Assembly: GCA_020698575.1 (NCBI GenBank)
Contig: CM036243.1
Coordinates: forward strand, 11,895,903 to 11,959,902
Reading direction: 5' to 3'
Source of the DNA: Bostrychus sinensis
Taxonomy: Eukaryota; Chordata; Actinopteri; Gobiiformes; Eleotridae
DNA: 64,000 nt
In this document: in pieces, positions 37,561 through 48,592 of the stretch
Position numbering within the stretch: position 1 is the stretch's first letter
Layout: every line of letters begins with the position of its first letter
The notes under the pieces: generated by a model
Database searches by the model: none
Told to the model about the DNA's origin: nothing
What the model saw: only the letters and a program-made list of their open reading frames with translations
Position numbers and translations under genes: made by a program

Positions 37561-37796
37561 CTTTTGCACACTCAAGTTTTCTGTTTTTCTGTATATTTCG
37601 TATTTGCTTCCCAATAAAAAATATTTTACATTTTCATAGTTGTTGTCATATGAAGTGACTGACATAAACCTCTCAACAATAAAGGAAAAATGCTAAGTGG
37701 TATGCAAACCTTTGCACGGAACTGTATGATGTGTTGGTTTATTGATATGTTTCTTTTATTCTGCGAGCAACATAACGCCTTAAAATTAATGGTTGG

Positions 37797-38112
37797 ATCG
37801 TAATTTTTAGGAAAGGTCAGTAAGAGGTTAAGGAAGAAGTGATTCGCTTTTGGTGTGGAGCCGGTTCACCTTCTGGATCCAGGACTTTTGTAAAGATACT
37901 GTAACATTGCAAGATAGAACCAAAGATACTAACTACAGCCACAAAGTGTCAGTAAAGTGTCAGCCATTAGACTTTTGTGCTGTAGTCACTTGAGTTACTA
38001 CCCTAACCCCTGAAATACCTGGAAGATCCTCAGTTTTACCTGTGGCTTTGGCAATGTATCGCTACCATTGTCAGATAGGACCAGTACTTTGGTGGAGGTT
38101 TGCTTTTCCAGA
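37797..38112 (+). repeat. dispersed repeat family R1, copy 3
   Basis: TTTTTAGGAAAGGTCAGTAA, TCTGGATCCAGGACTTTTGT and CAGATAGGACCAGTACTTTG with GGTGGAGGTTTGC form the fullest copy. It starts 70 bp after the Tc1-like element at 36515-37724. Confidence 0.62.
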
Positions 38113-38785
38113 TGCTAATGTTTCACTGGCTGCTGTCCTGCTGTTTTCAACATTCTTTGTCAAGACATTTTGACCTTGTTTTTTTTTTTTATTTTGTTGT
38201 TGTTTTTTTTCCTTATTTTAAGTCATTTTCTTGCTAATAACTTGAATTATGCAGTGTTATGTATAGAACCTACTGTGCATATTAGCACTCATATGCTCAT
38301 TAAAGAAAATGCTCTAATGCACACATATGGTACTATAAAAACAGGCCTTACTTTGTCAGCTAATTGCTGGTTCTGTTTAAATCTGAGTAATAGTGAGGAT
38401 TTTGGTGGAGCAGAAAACTATTTGAATGTAAATTCTGTCTCGTGGTGAAGAATCCAGCTGACAGCTGACACCCACAAACACTATGTTCTTCTTTAATTGC
38501 CCCAGCTGGATATGTGCTTGTGTGGGCTCTGTATAATGCACATGTGCCTCTCCTCTCTTACATCTGTCAAACACACAATAGTCCACTACCTTTGTTTGAG
38601 AAAATGAACTAATTAATTACACAATTAGCTCTAATCACATCCTTTATTAATGTAAAAATCTAATGGTTTTGTTGCCAATTCATTTTACACACCATTTAGG
38701 CAATTTAAAATAAAGTATCAGCCAAATGTGTGCAGTCCATGCAAAGATAATAAACCAGTTATTTCTGTAAGTAATGGATAATTTA

Positions 38786-39070
38786 CTTCATGGCAGAGTG
38801 GTTAGCACTCCTGCCTCACATTAGTCATGTCTTCTTTGTGTTACCGTGGGTTTTCCCCAAGTACCGTGACTTCCTTCCACTGTCAAAAACATGCAGTGTT
38901 GGTGAATCAGTAAAGGCCTCAGTGAATGAGGCACAGTAGTGGAGTGGTTGTCAGCCAGTGTATGCCACTTAGTGTTGGCTCAGTGATTAACAGGCCTTTT
39001 CCAGTCTGTACTCCAACTCAGGCCCATAGTTGCTGGGATAGACTCCAAAGGCTCCAACTAGGGTCTAACC
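38786..39070 (+). repeat. SINE-like repeat, near full but diverged
   Basis: The head GGCAGAGTGGTTAGCACTCC is followed by GTGTTACCGTGGGTTTTCCC, AACATGCAGTGTTGGTGAAT, and the 3' block CAGGCCCATAGTTGCTGGGA. Confidence 0.72.
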
Positions 39071-39074
39071 CCAA

Positions 39075-40165
39075 TAAAACACTTTTCAGGTTGTACCTTC
39101 CTCTACATTTCACCACAGTGTCTAACAAAAATTTTCACTAAATTGTACCTGTTTTAGTATGGCTTGAGATGTACGATTAAAGTGCTTTTTGACTAGTCTA
39201 ACAGTGATGCTTTGACATGGGTACATACTCACGTAATGTTTTTTAAGAAGCTTTGATTCTTTTATGACTATGTCAGTACAAATGATGGCCCTGACTTGTC
39301 AAATTTTAATTGACATTATTACAGTGCATAACAATAAAACTAAATGCTCCTTTCACTCACAAAGGCCTTTGAAAAAGTCTTTTGAGCAAGAAATGTTCTT
39401 GGTTTTTATACAAATTACAGAGGAATTTTTTAAGACCTTCTTTCCAAAGTAACATTTTTAGATAGTTACAAGGCAAGTGGTTTAAAGTGCAAGTTCCTAT
39501 GATTTAATTGCATCATCTTTAATGTTTAATCAGAATGTTACTCCTGCTTTGGTGTAACTGTAGAAGCTATTTGAGAAGTAAACCTATTCCAAAACAATAG
39601 AACACTATTTTATCTACACTAAAACATCAATTATTGTTTGGCCTTGAAAGACATTTGTACGTCCCAACAGTGTCACTTCATTTTTTACATCAGTCCAGTA
39701 TTTTTGTATTTTGCTACATTTCCAAAACATAGGTGCTTATCTACCTATTTCACTGTTACATTTCCAGCATTAGGGTGAGTCCAAGTGCAGCTTGCTCCTC
39801 AGTAGGGGTGTAAAATGGAGTCTAGTATTTTATTTTGCGTCTGTCTATCTGGGTTAGAGCTCAAAATTCTAAGTGTGTTTCTATCAGTAGAGTCCATTTT
39901 TCATCACTTATTTCTTGTCGCAAATCAGTCTGCCACTGTCTTTTGAGGTGATCTGTAGAGAAGGTAAGATTTGAAGAAAAGCAAGCAAAGCAAGCAAAAA
40001 CAAGGAAAAAAAAATGCATTTTGCAATTAATTACATTTTTGGCAACATAAATTTCCAGCCTTTTGTTTCCAACTTTTTTGGCGCTCTCATCAAATACAAA
40101 ATGAACTATTATGTTTTTATGTTTTTGTTGTAAATTAAATATGATGTTAGGATTTGAATTCTAAA
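39075..40165. other. inpp4b intron 2, nothing recognised
   Basis: AT-rich sequence with no exon, terminal repeat or SINE-like block recognised. Confidence 0.55.
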
Positions 40166-40171
40166 TTTTGT

Positions 40172-40260
40172 ATTCAGGGCTGAGCAAGTTAATATAATAA
40201 TATTGCGTCAATGCATTAATTAATTAACGCAGTTAAGGGAGCTCCCGTTAGCAAGCTGTT
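40172..40260. mobile_element. hAT-type end fragment
   Basis: CAGGGCTGAGCAAGTTAATA followed by GCATTAATTAATTAACGCAG resembles the end at 605-860. The right end was not found. Confidence 0.35.
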
Positions 40261-40782
40261 TTTTTTTTTTTTTTTCCCACCTCTCTTGCGCTCTCTGCAA
40301 CATACATGCTGTGAAACTAACCAGGGAGTAGTGGGGTGTGCTTATAGATGGGTGTACTGAACAGTACAGAGGAAAAGCACAGAGACATGCCGTAAAATAA
40401 TGATGACAGAGAAGACTTTAAGATTTCTTAAATTGTTAGTTTCAAGTTTATAGGCTCAGGAGTCATTGAGATACTAATCTCTAAAATCTTAAAACCGTTA
40501 ATGATTTAGCATATTAAATATGCTCTTGTCTAATTAAAGCTCTATAGGCGGCACAATGTTTTCAGATGCAATCAATGATGACTGACTTGAAAAACAACCA
40601 AAAAAAAAGAGATATTTACTTCCCATAACTTTTTGGGTAGTCATAAGAATAAGAAGGGAGCAGGAGGGAGAGACCCATCAGCATCCGCAGAAGAGGAACA
40701 GCAGGATAATGTTGTTGATAATGTGGTACATGTACATTACAACATTTTCATGGGAATTAATCATTTGCCATTTATGCTCAAG

Positions 40783-41852
40783 TAGGGATGGGTATCGTTA
40801 AGATTTTATCGATACTACTCCTCTTATTGATACTGCTTTTCGATCCGGTATTTTATCGGTATTCTTATCGATACTTTTCTATGTGAAAACAAGGAGGGAG
40901 AAGACAAATAACAAACTATGTACATAAAAACCTTTTATTTTAGAACAATTTTGTATTTTAATTAGTTTAACATTGTATGTCGGGTAATTTATTATTATTT
41001 AGGCACAATATGAACTTTCAGCCTGTTAAAATTATATGATAATTATTTTTTTTACAGTGCTGGTAGCCGTATTCATTTTCCCCCTCCTTTTTATTAAAAT
41101 TCCATGCATTTATCTTTGATAAACAACACTTTAGTTACGTGCTCCACGTGTGTACCGCTAGCATACATACCTGTTGAAACAAAAGCGGCGCTAGACGTCT
41201 CACTTAGACGGTCAAACACTGTGCAACTTTCTGCTAAAATATGGTGTATTTTAGCTAGGTGTTTGGACAGGTTAATGGTGTTACCGCCCTTGCAAGCCAC
41301 GTTTTTGTTACATTTGAGACAGCGTGCGCTGTCTGCATCTACTTTGGAAAAATACAGCCACACTTTGGACCTTTTTGCCCGCGGTCGCTCTGCCATCCGT
41401 GCATTTGTTGTCACTTGTCAGCGGAGGAATACTTGTGGCTGAGTGAGAGAGTGTGAGCAGCCCCTCCCCTTCGCACTGGAGCAGGAAAGGAAAAGCAGTG
41501 AGGAAAGAGGAGAGATGGCCCATCTTTTTAAGCCACATCGAAACAAAGTAGTGCATGCCGTGTCCGCGCTGTTGCCACGCCACTACCCCGGTACCGTTAA
41601 CAATTCCGTTAAGGCTGAAACTTATCGGTCCGGTAAAAAATTTGTTTAAATTTATTTATTAGGACTATATACAAATTACATTATGCACAGGGCAAATATG
41701 CTTAGATCAGATTATAGCTTTCAAGCTAATTTTCATCTGTAGTCCTTGGTTACACAGAAAATAAATAATAATAAATAAATTTAAAATAATAAATAAAATT
41801 GATGACATGGCAGCGGGGCCAAAAAAATACCGGGTTTTGGTACCCATCCCTA
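40783..41852 (-). mobile_element. hAT derivative carrying a BED zinc-finger ORF
   Basis: The ends TAGGGATGGGTATCG and the inverted GGTACCCATCCCTA are flanked by 8-bp duplications TGCTCAAG (40775-40782) and TACTCAAG (41853-41860), one mismatch apart; an 8-bp duplication is the hAT hallmark. Internal sequence starts with repeated ATCGATAC-type motifs, a common feature of fish hAT ends. At 1070 bp it is far too short for a full hAT transposase, so it is non-autonomous, yet it keeps the N-terminal DNA-binding exon (next entry). Confidence 0.88.
41094..41396 (-). CDS. BED-type zinc finger ORF (hAT transposase N-terminus)
   Basis: This minus-strand ORF has 100 codons from ATG 41396, preceded in frame by a TGA, so the start is well placed. 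After a basic lead (MAERPRAKRS) it reads KVWLYFSKVDADSARCLKCN, with Cys at 26 and 29 and His at 46 and 51/52 (HLAKIHH). This is the Cx2C...Hx4-5H pattern of BED fingers, which bind DNA in hAT transposases and ZBED proteins. The frame then runs another 45 codons without homology. A strong donor, CAACAG|GTATGT, lies at 41171/41170, so the finger may have been the first exon of a spliced transposase mRNA and the tail after residue 75 may be intron read-through. The catalytic and dimerisation domains are absent. Whether it is expressed is unknown. Confidence 0.7.
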   Translation of the reverse strand: MAERPRAKRSKVWLYFSKVDADSARCLKCNKNVACKGGNTINLSKHLAKIHHILAESCTVFDRLSETSSAAFVSTGMYASGTHVEHVTKVLFIKDKCMEF

Positions 41853-43108
41853 TACTCAAGTCATCTTCCTATCCACACTTGCATGAAGATATAACGTGAC
41901 ATAACTTTTAGAAGTAAAGTCCACATACAGCCGCTTGTAAGTTTGTGTAATATTTGCTGAAGATTAAAAGAAAATATAGTTTGAATATTTTTTTTTTTTT
42001 TATGTGCATTTGGCAAAAAGGTCTTACATTTTACCATTTTATTTACAATTCACACAGTGTCCCAACTATTTTTAAATGGTTTAAGAACAAATAACTTCTT
42101 TTTAGACATCTGATTTAGAAATCATGACATAACTCATATATAAAACTGAAAGAAATGTGAATATGTATATTTGAACCTTTTCCTATGCATCTTGCTCTTG
42201 CCACTCACATAAATTTACATGAATGATAAGCAGCTCTGTGCGGCAGGTGAAGGACATATTCATCACAACACGACAGCCTTATTTTCCCTCTGTTTCCCCC
42301 AGGCCCGCTGACAAACAGGTGTGCAAAATGGCGGCACATGCAAATAATGTTGTCAAATTAACTGGAGCGTTGAAATGATTATCATGATGAATAAGCGTCT
42401 TCTGGAGATGAGCATACATTTGTCTCCCGTGGTGACTCCCGGGGCTCCCCCCTCCATTAAACTGAATTTAGATTCATTGTGGGGTCACAGAGGCCCACTG
42501 CATTCAAAGTCATTTCCAGCAAATTCATCTTGAAAGAGCTCAGCACATTCCAATCAGACAAAATAAATACAGTGCAGTAATTGAAGCCTCCTAGGAACGG
42601 CAAATGTTATTACTCCAATAGCTCAATTGTTATGGTAATTTAGGGAATTGGTTGCAGTGCACTTTGATAGTTGAGTTGCATGACTAATATTTTCAAGACG
42701 CATCACTATAGAATTAATTCTCACCTAGGCTAAGACATGACAGGTAATTTTGGAAGAGATCACCTTTTTTGTATCAGGTTACATTATGTTAGCTTATGTT
42801 TCCTTTTAACTAGAGATGGATGATCTTTTTTTTTTTTTAATTTTGAACATGCAGATAAAACATAAATAGACAATAAAGACAATAATTACAACAAGAAAAA
42901 AAAAATCTGCATTCCTTTTGGCTTTCCCAAAGACATAAGGCACCTAAAGAAAACCTACACTGAATGTTAATACATATTATTACATATGGTATTATATGCA
43001 TATAAATACAAAACATAAATATTCATAATCACTATTTGGTAATACTTAAAGTACTATTGTGGGGATTTATACACCTTCTTCATAAACTTAGACTGTATGG
43101 TAGAGAGT

Positions 43109-43200
43109 AGGCCTGTACAATCTAAGGTATACATTCAGTATGTGATAACTACGTATGTTGCATATTGTGATAACAATACATCGATTTTGGGATCCACAGT
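43109..43200. mobile_element. weak hAT-type end fragment
   Basis: TAGGCCTGTACAATCTAAGG and CATATTGTGATAACAATACA resemble a fish hAT end with alternating AT motifs. No second end or duplication is seen. Confidence 0.3.
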
Positions 43201-43404
43201 GCCATAGCACAAGTTAGAGTGGCCCTAACTTAAGAAAATGGACTAACTTAGAAAATAAAAATGAATTTTTAAGTTATGAATTATAAGTATTAGCTTAGTT
43301 TTTTCTAACTTTTTTGTTGTGTGGTTTAGCGGTTATGTTTTGGCACCCTTGTTGGTGAAGTGGTGAGTTCCTATGTTTGTCATCTGGCAGAAGTGGGTTT
43401 GAAA

Positions 43405-43530
43405 ACCGAGGGGCAAAAATCCATCCACAATGTCACCACTGTACCAGTCTCAAGGCTTGATAAATGGGGAGTGTCGCATGAGGAAGGGCATCTGGTTTAA
43501 AATCCTATACCAGATTAACTATGCCAACAT
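43405..43530 (+). repeat. dispersed repeat family R6, copy 1
   Basis: ACTGTACCAGTCTCAAGGCT, TGATAAATGGGGAGTGTCGC and GAGGAAGGGCATCTGG match the copies at 61005-61150 and 61239-61370. I recognise this as a widespread fish repeat with uncertain class. Confidence 0.6.
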
Positions 43531-45124
43531 CTGTAATGATGTATAATGACTCCTGAAGAGAGCAATCAAAAGTCATTTTGTCAGTATTAGGTAGAACCTT
43601 AGAAAATATTATTGTCTTGCTATGCATTCTGAAAATGGCACATGCTGCTGAAACACAATACTTAGTGTAAAACTATATGCTGGAGATTTTACATAAGTGT
43701 GTCCATATAAAAAGCTTTATAAGTCATATTTGATGTGTGGGGTTGTTTGAAAAGATCTTCAAATGTTCTATAGGGTACTTTTTTTACTTCAATCCATTAG
43801 CTGAACCTTTCTCACTCCACCAGGCCTTTTTCTCCTCTCTGCTCTTCTAGTGTCACTCCCTTATTATCTTCCCCTTCACTCTGGCTTCCTTCCTCAAACT
43901 CTAATGTCTCTCTAAGGGATGAATCTGTCCTTTCCTCCATCACCCTTTCAGTATCCCGTTCCTGCCACCCCCTCCCAGCATCATAATAGATCTGACCTTA
44001 AAGGGTCGCTCCCAGTGTCATATCCCTGTGTAAGAGCCACTCTGCTGATGCACACTCGATCCCTATTGTCCTGTTTCAATCACAGTGTGGTTAGCTGCGT
44101 GGCGGGACAGGCACCGTCCCGATAGCCAGTCAAATTCGGGCCCCTTGAGATGACAGATGGGCGACAGCTGAAAGCTCAGAGAGTTGAGTGCAATTTAAAC
44201 AAGATCAAGAAGAATGTCTAGGAAATGTAATTGTGAAAAAGGGCCACAAAATGGAGAGGTAATGACATGATGTAACCGTCTGAAAGAAGAAAAAGCTTGT
44301 GGAAATCTCGGTGGCCTGGAGCGAAAACGTGTAGGCGTGCCATAGCATAGAGGACATGTTTGTTTGTGTGTCGGTTACACCTACAGCAATGACACAGCTC
44401 CACATGGGCACAGGCAGCACTCCTGTCTGGATTTACATACCACTGCACAGGAACATACAGTATATACATACCCCAAGACAGAAATGCATCCCCAGTCTCC
44501 TAATTTATTCCATCTACAGTATAGCTGTACAAAGTTAAAGCATAACTATGGATGCAAAAAATACATGACTATAGACTATATTTGGTCACAAGAAAGTGGT
44601 AGTAGGCTGAGATATGAAAGCCTACTGTTGCTATCAAACAGATGTTGTGATAGGAATGCTGCACACTGATATGGAACACTAGAATAAGTCAGTTAAGGCA
44701 AGGTAAAACTGGTTGAAGTTAGAAATATATAGCAAACTCTTTACCTTGCAGAGCAAGCTTGATTGTTGTGAAATTTATGAGTTCACAAATTAACGAAATC
44801 CATCATGTCCAGCTCCCGCTGATTTGTTTGAAGATACTTGTTATCAACATAGCAACGTGGAAAAACATAAAGTATACTGCTTTACATTTACAAAAATAGC
44901 AAAAATCTTCTAACATCTTTATTGTGTTGTTTTACTGTCACAGCAGTTTGTTGTTTAGCTACGTAGCTGGTGCTTTATCCAATCACCTCTAAGTATTACT
45001 ACTGAAAGTCCCACCCATTTACTAACAATTTCAATGGGAGCCATTTTTAGATTGATACAACTTTAGCAACTCTTTACTAACAGCTTCAAATAAATAGTGC
45101 CAATATAGTTCACATATGTTTGTG

Positions 45125-45415
45125 TGTCAGTGTGCTCTGTACACTGCTGACGCTAACAGCGGTCACAGTGGGGAGAGACCCCCACCACAGCAACAGGCGA
45201 TGGTTCTAACTCAGCCACGATAATATAGATATTGTGAAATAAAACGCATCACAAAATGCGTTATTACAGCACCTTAGCTGATTCTTCATCTTCTAACTGA
45301 TGATAGCTGGCAAACTCATGGCCAGGTGAACTTAAAGGAGGGTGTTTTACCATGGTGCCTAAAATTCAGATGTGGCTGGCCACACGCTGAAATCAATGCG
45401 GCGGTAACACTAGTG
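45125..45415 (+). repeat. unclassified repeat pair R3, copy 2
   Basis: ACAGCGGTCACAGTGGGGAG, AAATAAAACGCATCACAAAA and CCAGGTGAACTTAAAGGAGG match 25590-25945. The end (GAAATCAATGCGGCGG) also corresponds. Confidence 0.6.
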
Positions 45416-45960
45416 TCTAAATTGCTTAACTGCTGGGACAATAGCAGCGTTTAATAGTAGCTTGTAATTTGCATGCCCTAAGGCATCAAGCAGCTGTGCC
45501 AAAATGGCAGTGGTCCCAGCAAAGAGCTTAGTGTCAGAGGCAAAAAGTCAAACCAGTGCATGACCATGTTCTTTATAGCAACCCTGAAGGTAACCAATAA
45601 ACACCTATAGGCTTGTATGACTCTGAAAATTCTGGGTAGTAAAAGCAATGCTGCTGCTCTCATCTCTCCTCCTGCATCAGCAAATGTGAGCCTTTCTTTA
45701 ATGTTCCTCCAAAGGACCTTGCACCAGGATCTGACAGCGAAAGGGAATAGGAAATCAGAATCATTCCTCAGAGATAAGTGAGCCTTTTCTTGCTTTAAGA
45801 TCCTCCATCCTTGTAGTCTGTAGTTGACCGCTTCTAAAGGAATCACAGGCACTTTCATATTATTAGCAATAATAAACATCTGTGCCGTCTTAGCCTCCCT
45901 TCCCTGGTTAGGCTTGTCTGCGTGCTTTGGGCATATATCACTTTCTCAATGTTGACCATA

Positions 45961-46431
45961 CACCGACCAGGCATAACATGACCACCTGCCTTATATTGTT
46001 GTTCCTAATGTTTTGTTTTATGACCACCTGTCTTATATGCAGCCTCATACTCAACAGCATTAACTTCTTCAGCAATTTGAGCTACAATAGCTCATCTGTT
46101 TGATCGGATCACCTGGGCCGCTTCGCCACTGTTTTTTCCTCAGACCATTTTTCGTATGTACTGACCACTGCAGACCGGGAACACCCCACACACCTGCAGT
46201 TTTGGAGATGCTCTGACCCAGTCATCTTGCTATCACAATTTGGCCATTCCCAAACAAACCCTTACACTTGCATATTTTTCATGCTTCTAACTCATCAACA
46301 TACCTAACATACCTTACCTTATCTCACTTGATGCCTAATATATCCCAACCACTAACAGGTGCCATGATAAAGAGAAAATCTGTGTTATTCACTTTACTTG
46401 TCAGTGGTAATAATGTTATGCCTGATCAGTG
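45961..46431 (-). mobile_element. internally deleted Tc1-like element (non-autonomous, 471 bp)
   Basis: The ends CACCGACCAGGCATAACATG and the inverted ATGTTATGCCTGATCAGTG form terminal repeats flanked by TA (45959-45960, 46432-46433). Inside, minus-strand reading gives remnants of a Tc1-like N-terminal domain (the stretch 46060-46290), while the catalytic region is gone. A short piece near the left end (GACCACCTG-CTTATAT) is duplicated at 45979-45997 and 46021-46039, perhaps from the deletion event. Confidence 0.85.
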
Positions 46432-47535
46432 TATGTCAACATGCAAACCTCTACAAACACAGCATTCATTATTGTAAGCGTGTGCATTGGTTGAAGTGTT
46501 ACAAAACAGAGTAAAAGAAAACAACATATAAAGCCACACAAAGCAATGCACCATTTCACCACAGACTCATCACTGTTTAATGCATTCTCTTTCATTACCT
46601 ACTTTGCTTTTGTGAGAAAATGGGGAGCTCTAGATCAATATTTCTTGCTACATCTGTTTTCATCTTTGCAGAAAAACATTCTCAATTTATGACTGCTAAA
46701 ATGATCCAATATGGCGGTTATGGTTGCACTAATGTACAGCCGCTATCAAATATAATGATCTTTGAAGTGTGACAAACACAAACTACTTTTTGTGCGTTTT
46801 AACTGTGTGCAGAACATTCATCAATCATGCAAACGTTTTTTATTACCTATTTTTGTATGGTTTGCACTAAAGGCGGTTTTAATTTGTCCAGCACTAAAGT
46901 CTATTTAGTTCTTTCCCGGCTCTTATGCTCTCTTGCTGTGGCAGTGCCCCGATCCCAGTGACAACTTGGCACTTGTAGTGAATTAGCTGAAGAATGCAGT
47001 TGCAGAGCTGGTAATGGGTTGAATAAAACATGGTATAATTAAATTTTACAGAATATGTTGGCACACTGTAAATACTCTTAAGACTGGGCATACCAGCGAA
47101 AATAGGAGTAAATGGTGAATGAGATTTCGTCTAATGCGATCAAGGTCTGCTTCGTTGCACATACTTAAGGTTGGTCATCTGTGTTTTTCTGGGGTCTATT
47201 TCCCATTGAGAACATACCATGGTTTAATGACTCTGGGGTCATGTTTTATCAGATGAGAGGTGAGCAGCCCTCTTCATTTTTATTAAAGGAAATCTAAGGA
47301 TGCCTCTCCAAGCTCCCACTGACTGAAAGGCAGAAATGAGTAGCTAAAAAATAAACCTGTGCTTCATTCAGTGGGTCCTCAGAAACTCAAAAGCATGATA
47401 TGAAGGTGGAAAAAAGATTTAGGAAATGTATTTGAAACCTGACTATCTGTCTTCAAATGCAAAAATGACATGTTACCAAAGTATAGTATAATTAAATTTT
47501 GTATTGCATATTGAAATTTTAAACACTATACTATG

Positions 47536-47602
47536 GCGTGGTGCACAGTGGCAGAGTGGTTAGCCTTCTGCCTCTCAGCAAGGAGGTTGTGGGTTTAATC
47601 AT
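47536..47602 (+). repeat. SINE-like repeat, head only
   Basis: GTGGCAGAGTGGTTAGCCTT and GGAGGTTGTGGGTTTAATC are the A-box-like and B-box-like parts of the head. The rest is absent. Confidence 0.65.
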
Positions 47603-48117
47603 TTATCATATAGGATTAGGACTACTATTGTAATCATTATTGTTTATTTGTAATTACGTATTTAAGTAGTCACATAGGCTGCTAAGGAGAAAACATTAAC
47701 AGCTTTTTGCAGAAATGTTGATAAAGAATAAATATTTGATGTAGCATTACATACTTTCCTTAATGCACAGGGCCCTTCATTTGGATTAGATGGTTTGTAT
47801 TACCTTCCACTATTGTACAGAAAATGTTAAGGTTCACTTAACAGTGGTGTCAAAAGTTATGTCCAAGTTATGTTGAAAATATGTAAAAACCTTCTCTTGG
47901 TTCTCACTGTTATTTGAAAGAAGTGAGCGAAACATCTTCATTACACTGCGGCTTTGTGTGCTTGTTTGGAAAGCCAAGGACAGTCAACTTAACAGTACAA
48001 TCATTCTCCCAATGCTGCTGGTCTATCTCATTTTACTTTGTGCATGTTTGGGACTTTCTGTGTGGTAGTTGTTGTCACAGGGGTAAAAACTGTGGCTGGA
48101 GAGTGTACCACCTCTAG

Positions 48118-48119
48118 AG

Positions 48120-48168
<49 letters not shown>
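48118..48168 (+). repeat. (AGT)n microsatellite
   Basis: About 16 AGT units; Tyr and Thr runs in the translations are by-products. Confidence 0.95.
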
Positions 48169-48171
<3 letters not shown>

Positions 48172-48247
48172 GAAAGATTAGCGTTAGTTTTGCATAAGCT
48201 AGTGGTGCACAATTTGTAGGAAATGTATTGCTGTTTTTCCATGTGAC

Positions 48248-48480
48248 GGATAGGGACGATTTTTTCAATACCAGTACTTAAATGATACCTGGTTTTTGAT
48301 ACCAGTACCTGAGCAATATTTTTCTGATACCTATGGTGTGCTAATTTATCTTCTACAATCATAAAACACAGTAATATTGAATGAATGACCAATTTTTGTT
48401 AAAACTAGCAGTTTGTATGATTTATTCTGTGCTATTTATTTGATTCACTAGGGCCCACTAGGTATTGAAACTTGGTATTG
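48248..48480. mobile_element. hAT-type remnant, related to the element at 35.3-36.2 kb
   Basis: ATAGGGACGATTTTTTCAAT and CAATACCAGTACTTAAATGA with CCTGGTTTTT match the inverted right end of the element at 35268-36242 over about 80 bp. The remainder is degraded; GGTATTGAAACTTGGTATTG near 48460 may be the other end. Confidence 0.6.
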
Positions 48481-48489
48481 AATAAATAA

Positions 48490-48592
48490 ATGTCTCTGTT
48501 TACCCTGTCTAAGACCCATAGTTGCTGGGATAGGCTTCAGCCCCTGTGACCACTAACTGGAATAAGTTTGAGAAAATGAATAAATGATGTGG
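48490..48592 (+). repeat. SINE-like repeat, 3' part
   Basis: ACCCTGTCTAAGACCCATAG and GCTGGGATAGGCTTCAGCCC followed by GAATAAATGATG match the 3' half. Confidence 0.68.

Larger units (their letters stand above)
36515..37724 (+). mobile_element. Tc1-like DNA transposon, plus strand, decayed
   Basis: The ends CAGTTGTGTGCAAAAGTGTG and the inverted GCAAAGGTTTGC-CAACTG-type right end are flanked by TA (36513-36514, 37725-37726). Arms run about 200 bp; the right arm lacks roughly 40 bp present in the left. Internal sequence matches the common fish Tc1 group with long arms. Two extra hairpins lie just inside the left arm and are described as findings. Confidence 0.9.
41865..45120. other. inpp4b intron 2, candidate conserved non-coding stretches
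   Basis: Except for the repeats listed at 43.1-43.5 kb, the text looks unique. 42230-42740 contains an octamer-like ATGCAAAT (42338-42345) and TAATTA-rich parts, and 43880-44345 is GC-balanced. Neither has coding potential. Conservation cannot be judged without other genomes. Confidence 0.4.

Noticed and set aside
45478..45879. 133-codon open frame on the minus strand starting with ATG
   Set aside because: No motif or family was recognised, and the length is close to the longest chance frames elsewhere in the window. It does contain LRNDSDFLFP and RAAALLLLPRIFRVIQAYR and could be an old repeat, but I cannot support a gene.
48023..48392. open frames with Thr and Tyr runs
   Set aside because: They are translation of the (AGT)n microsatellite.
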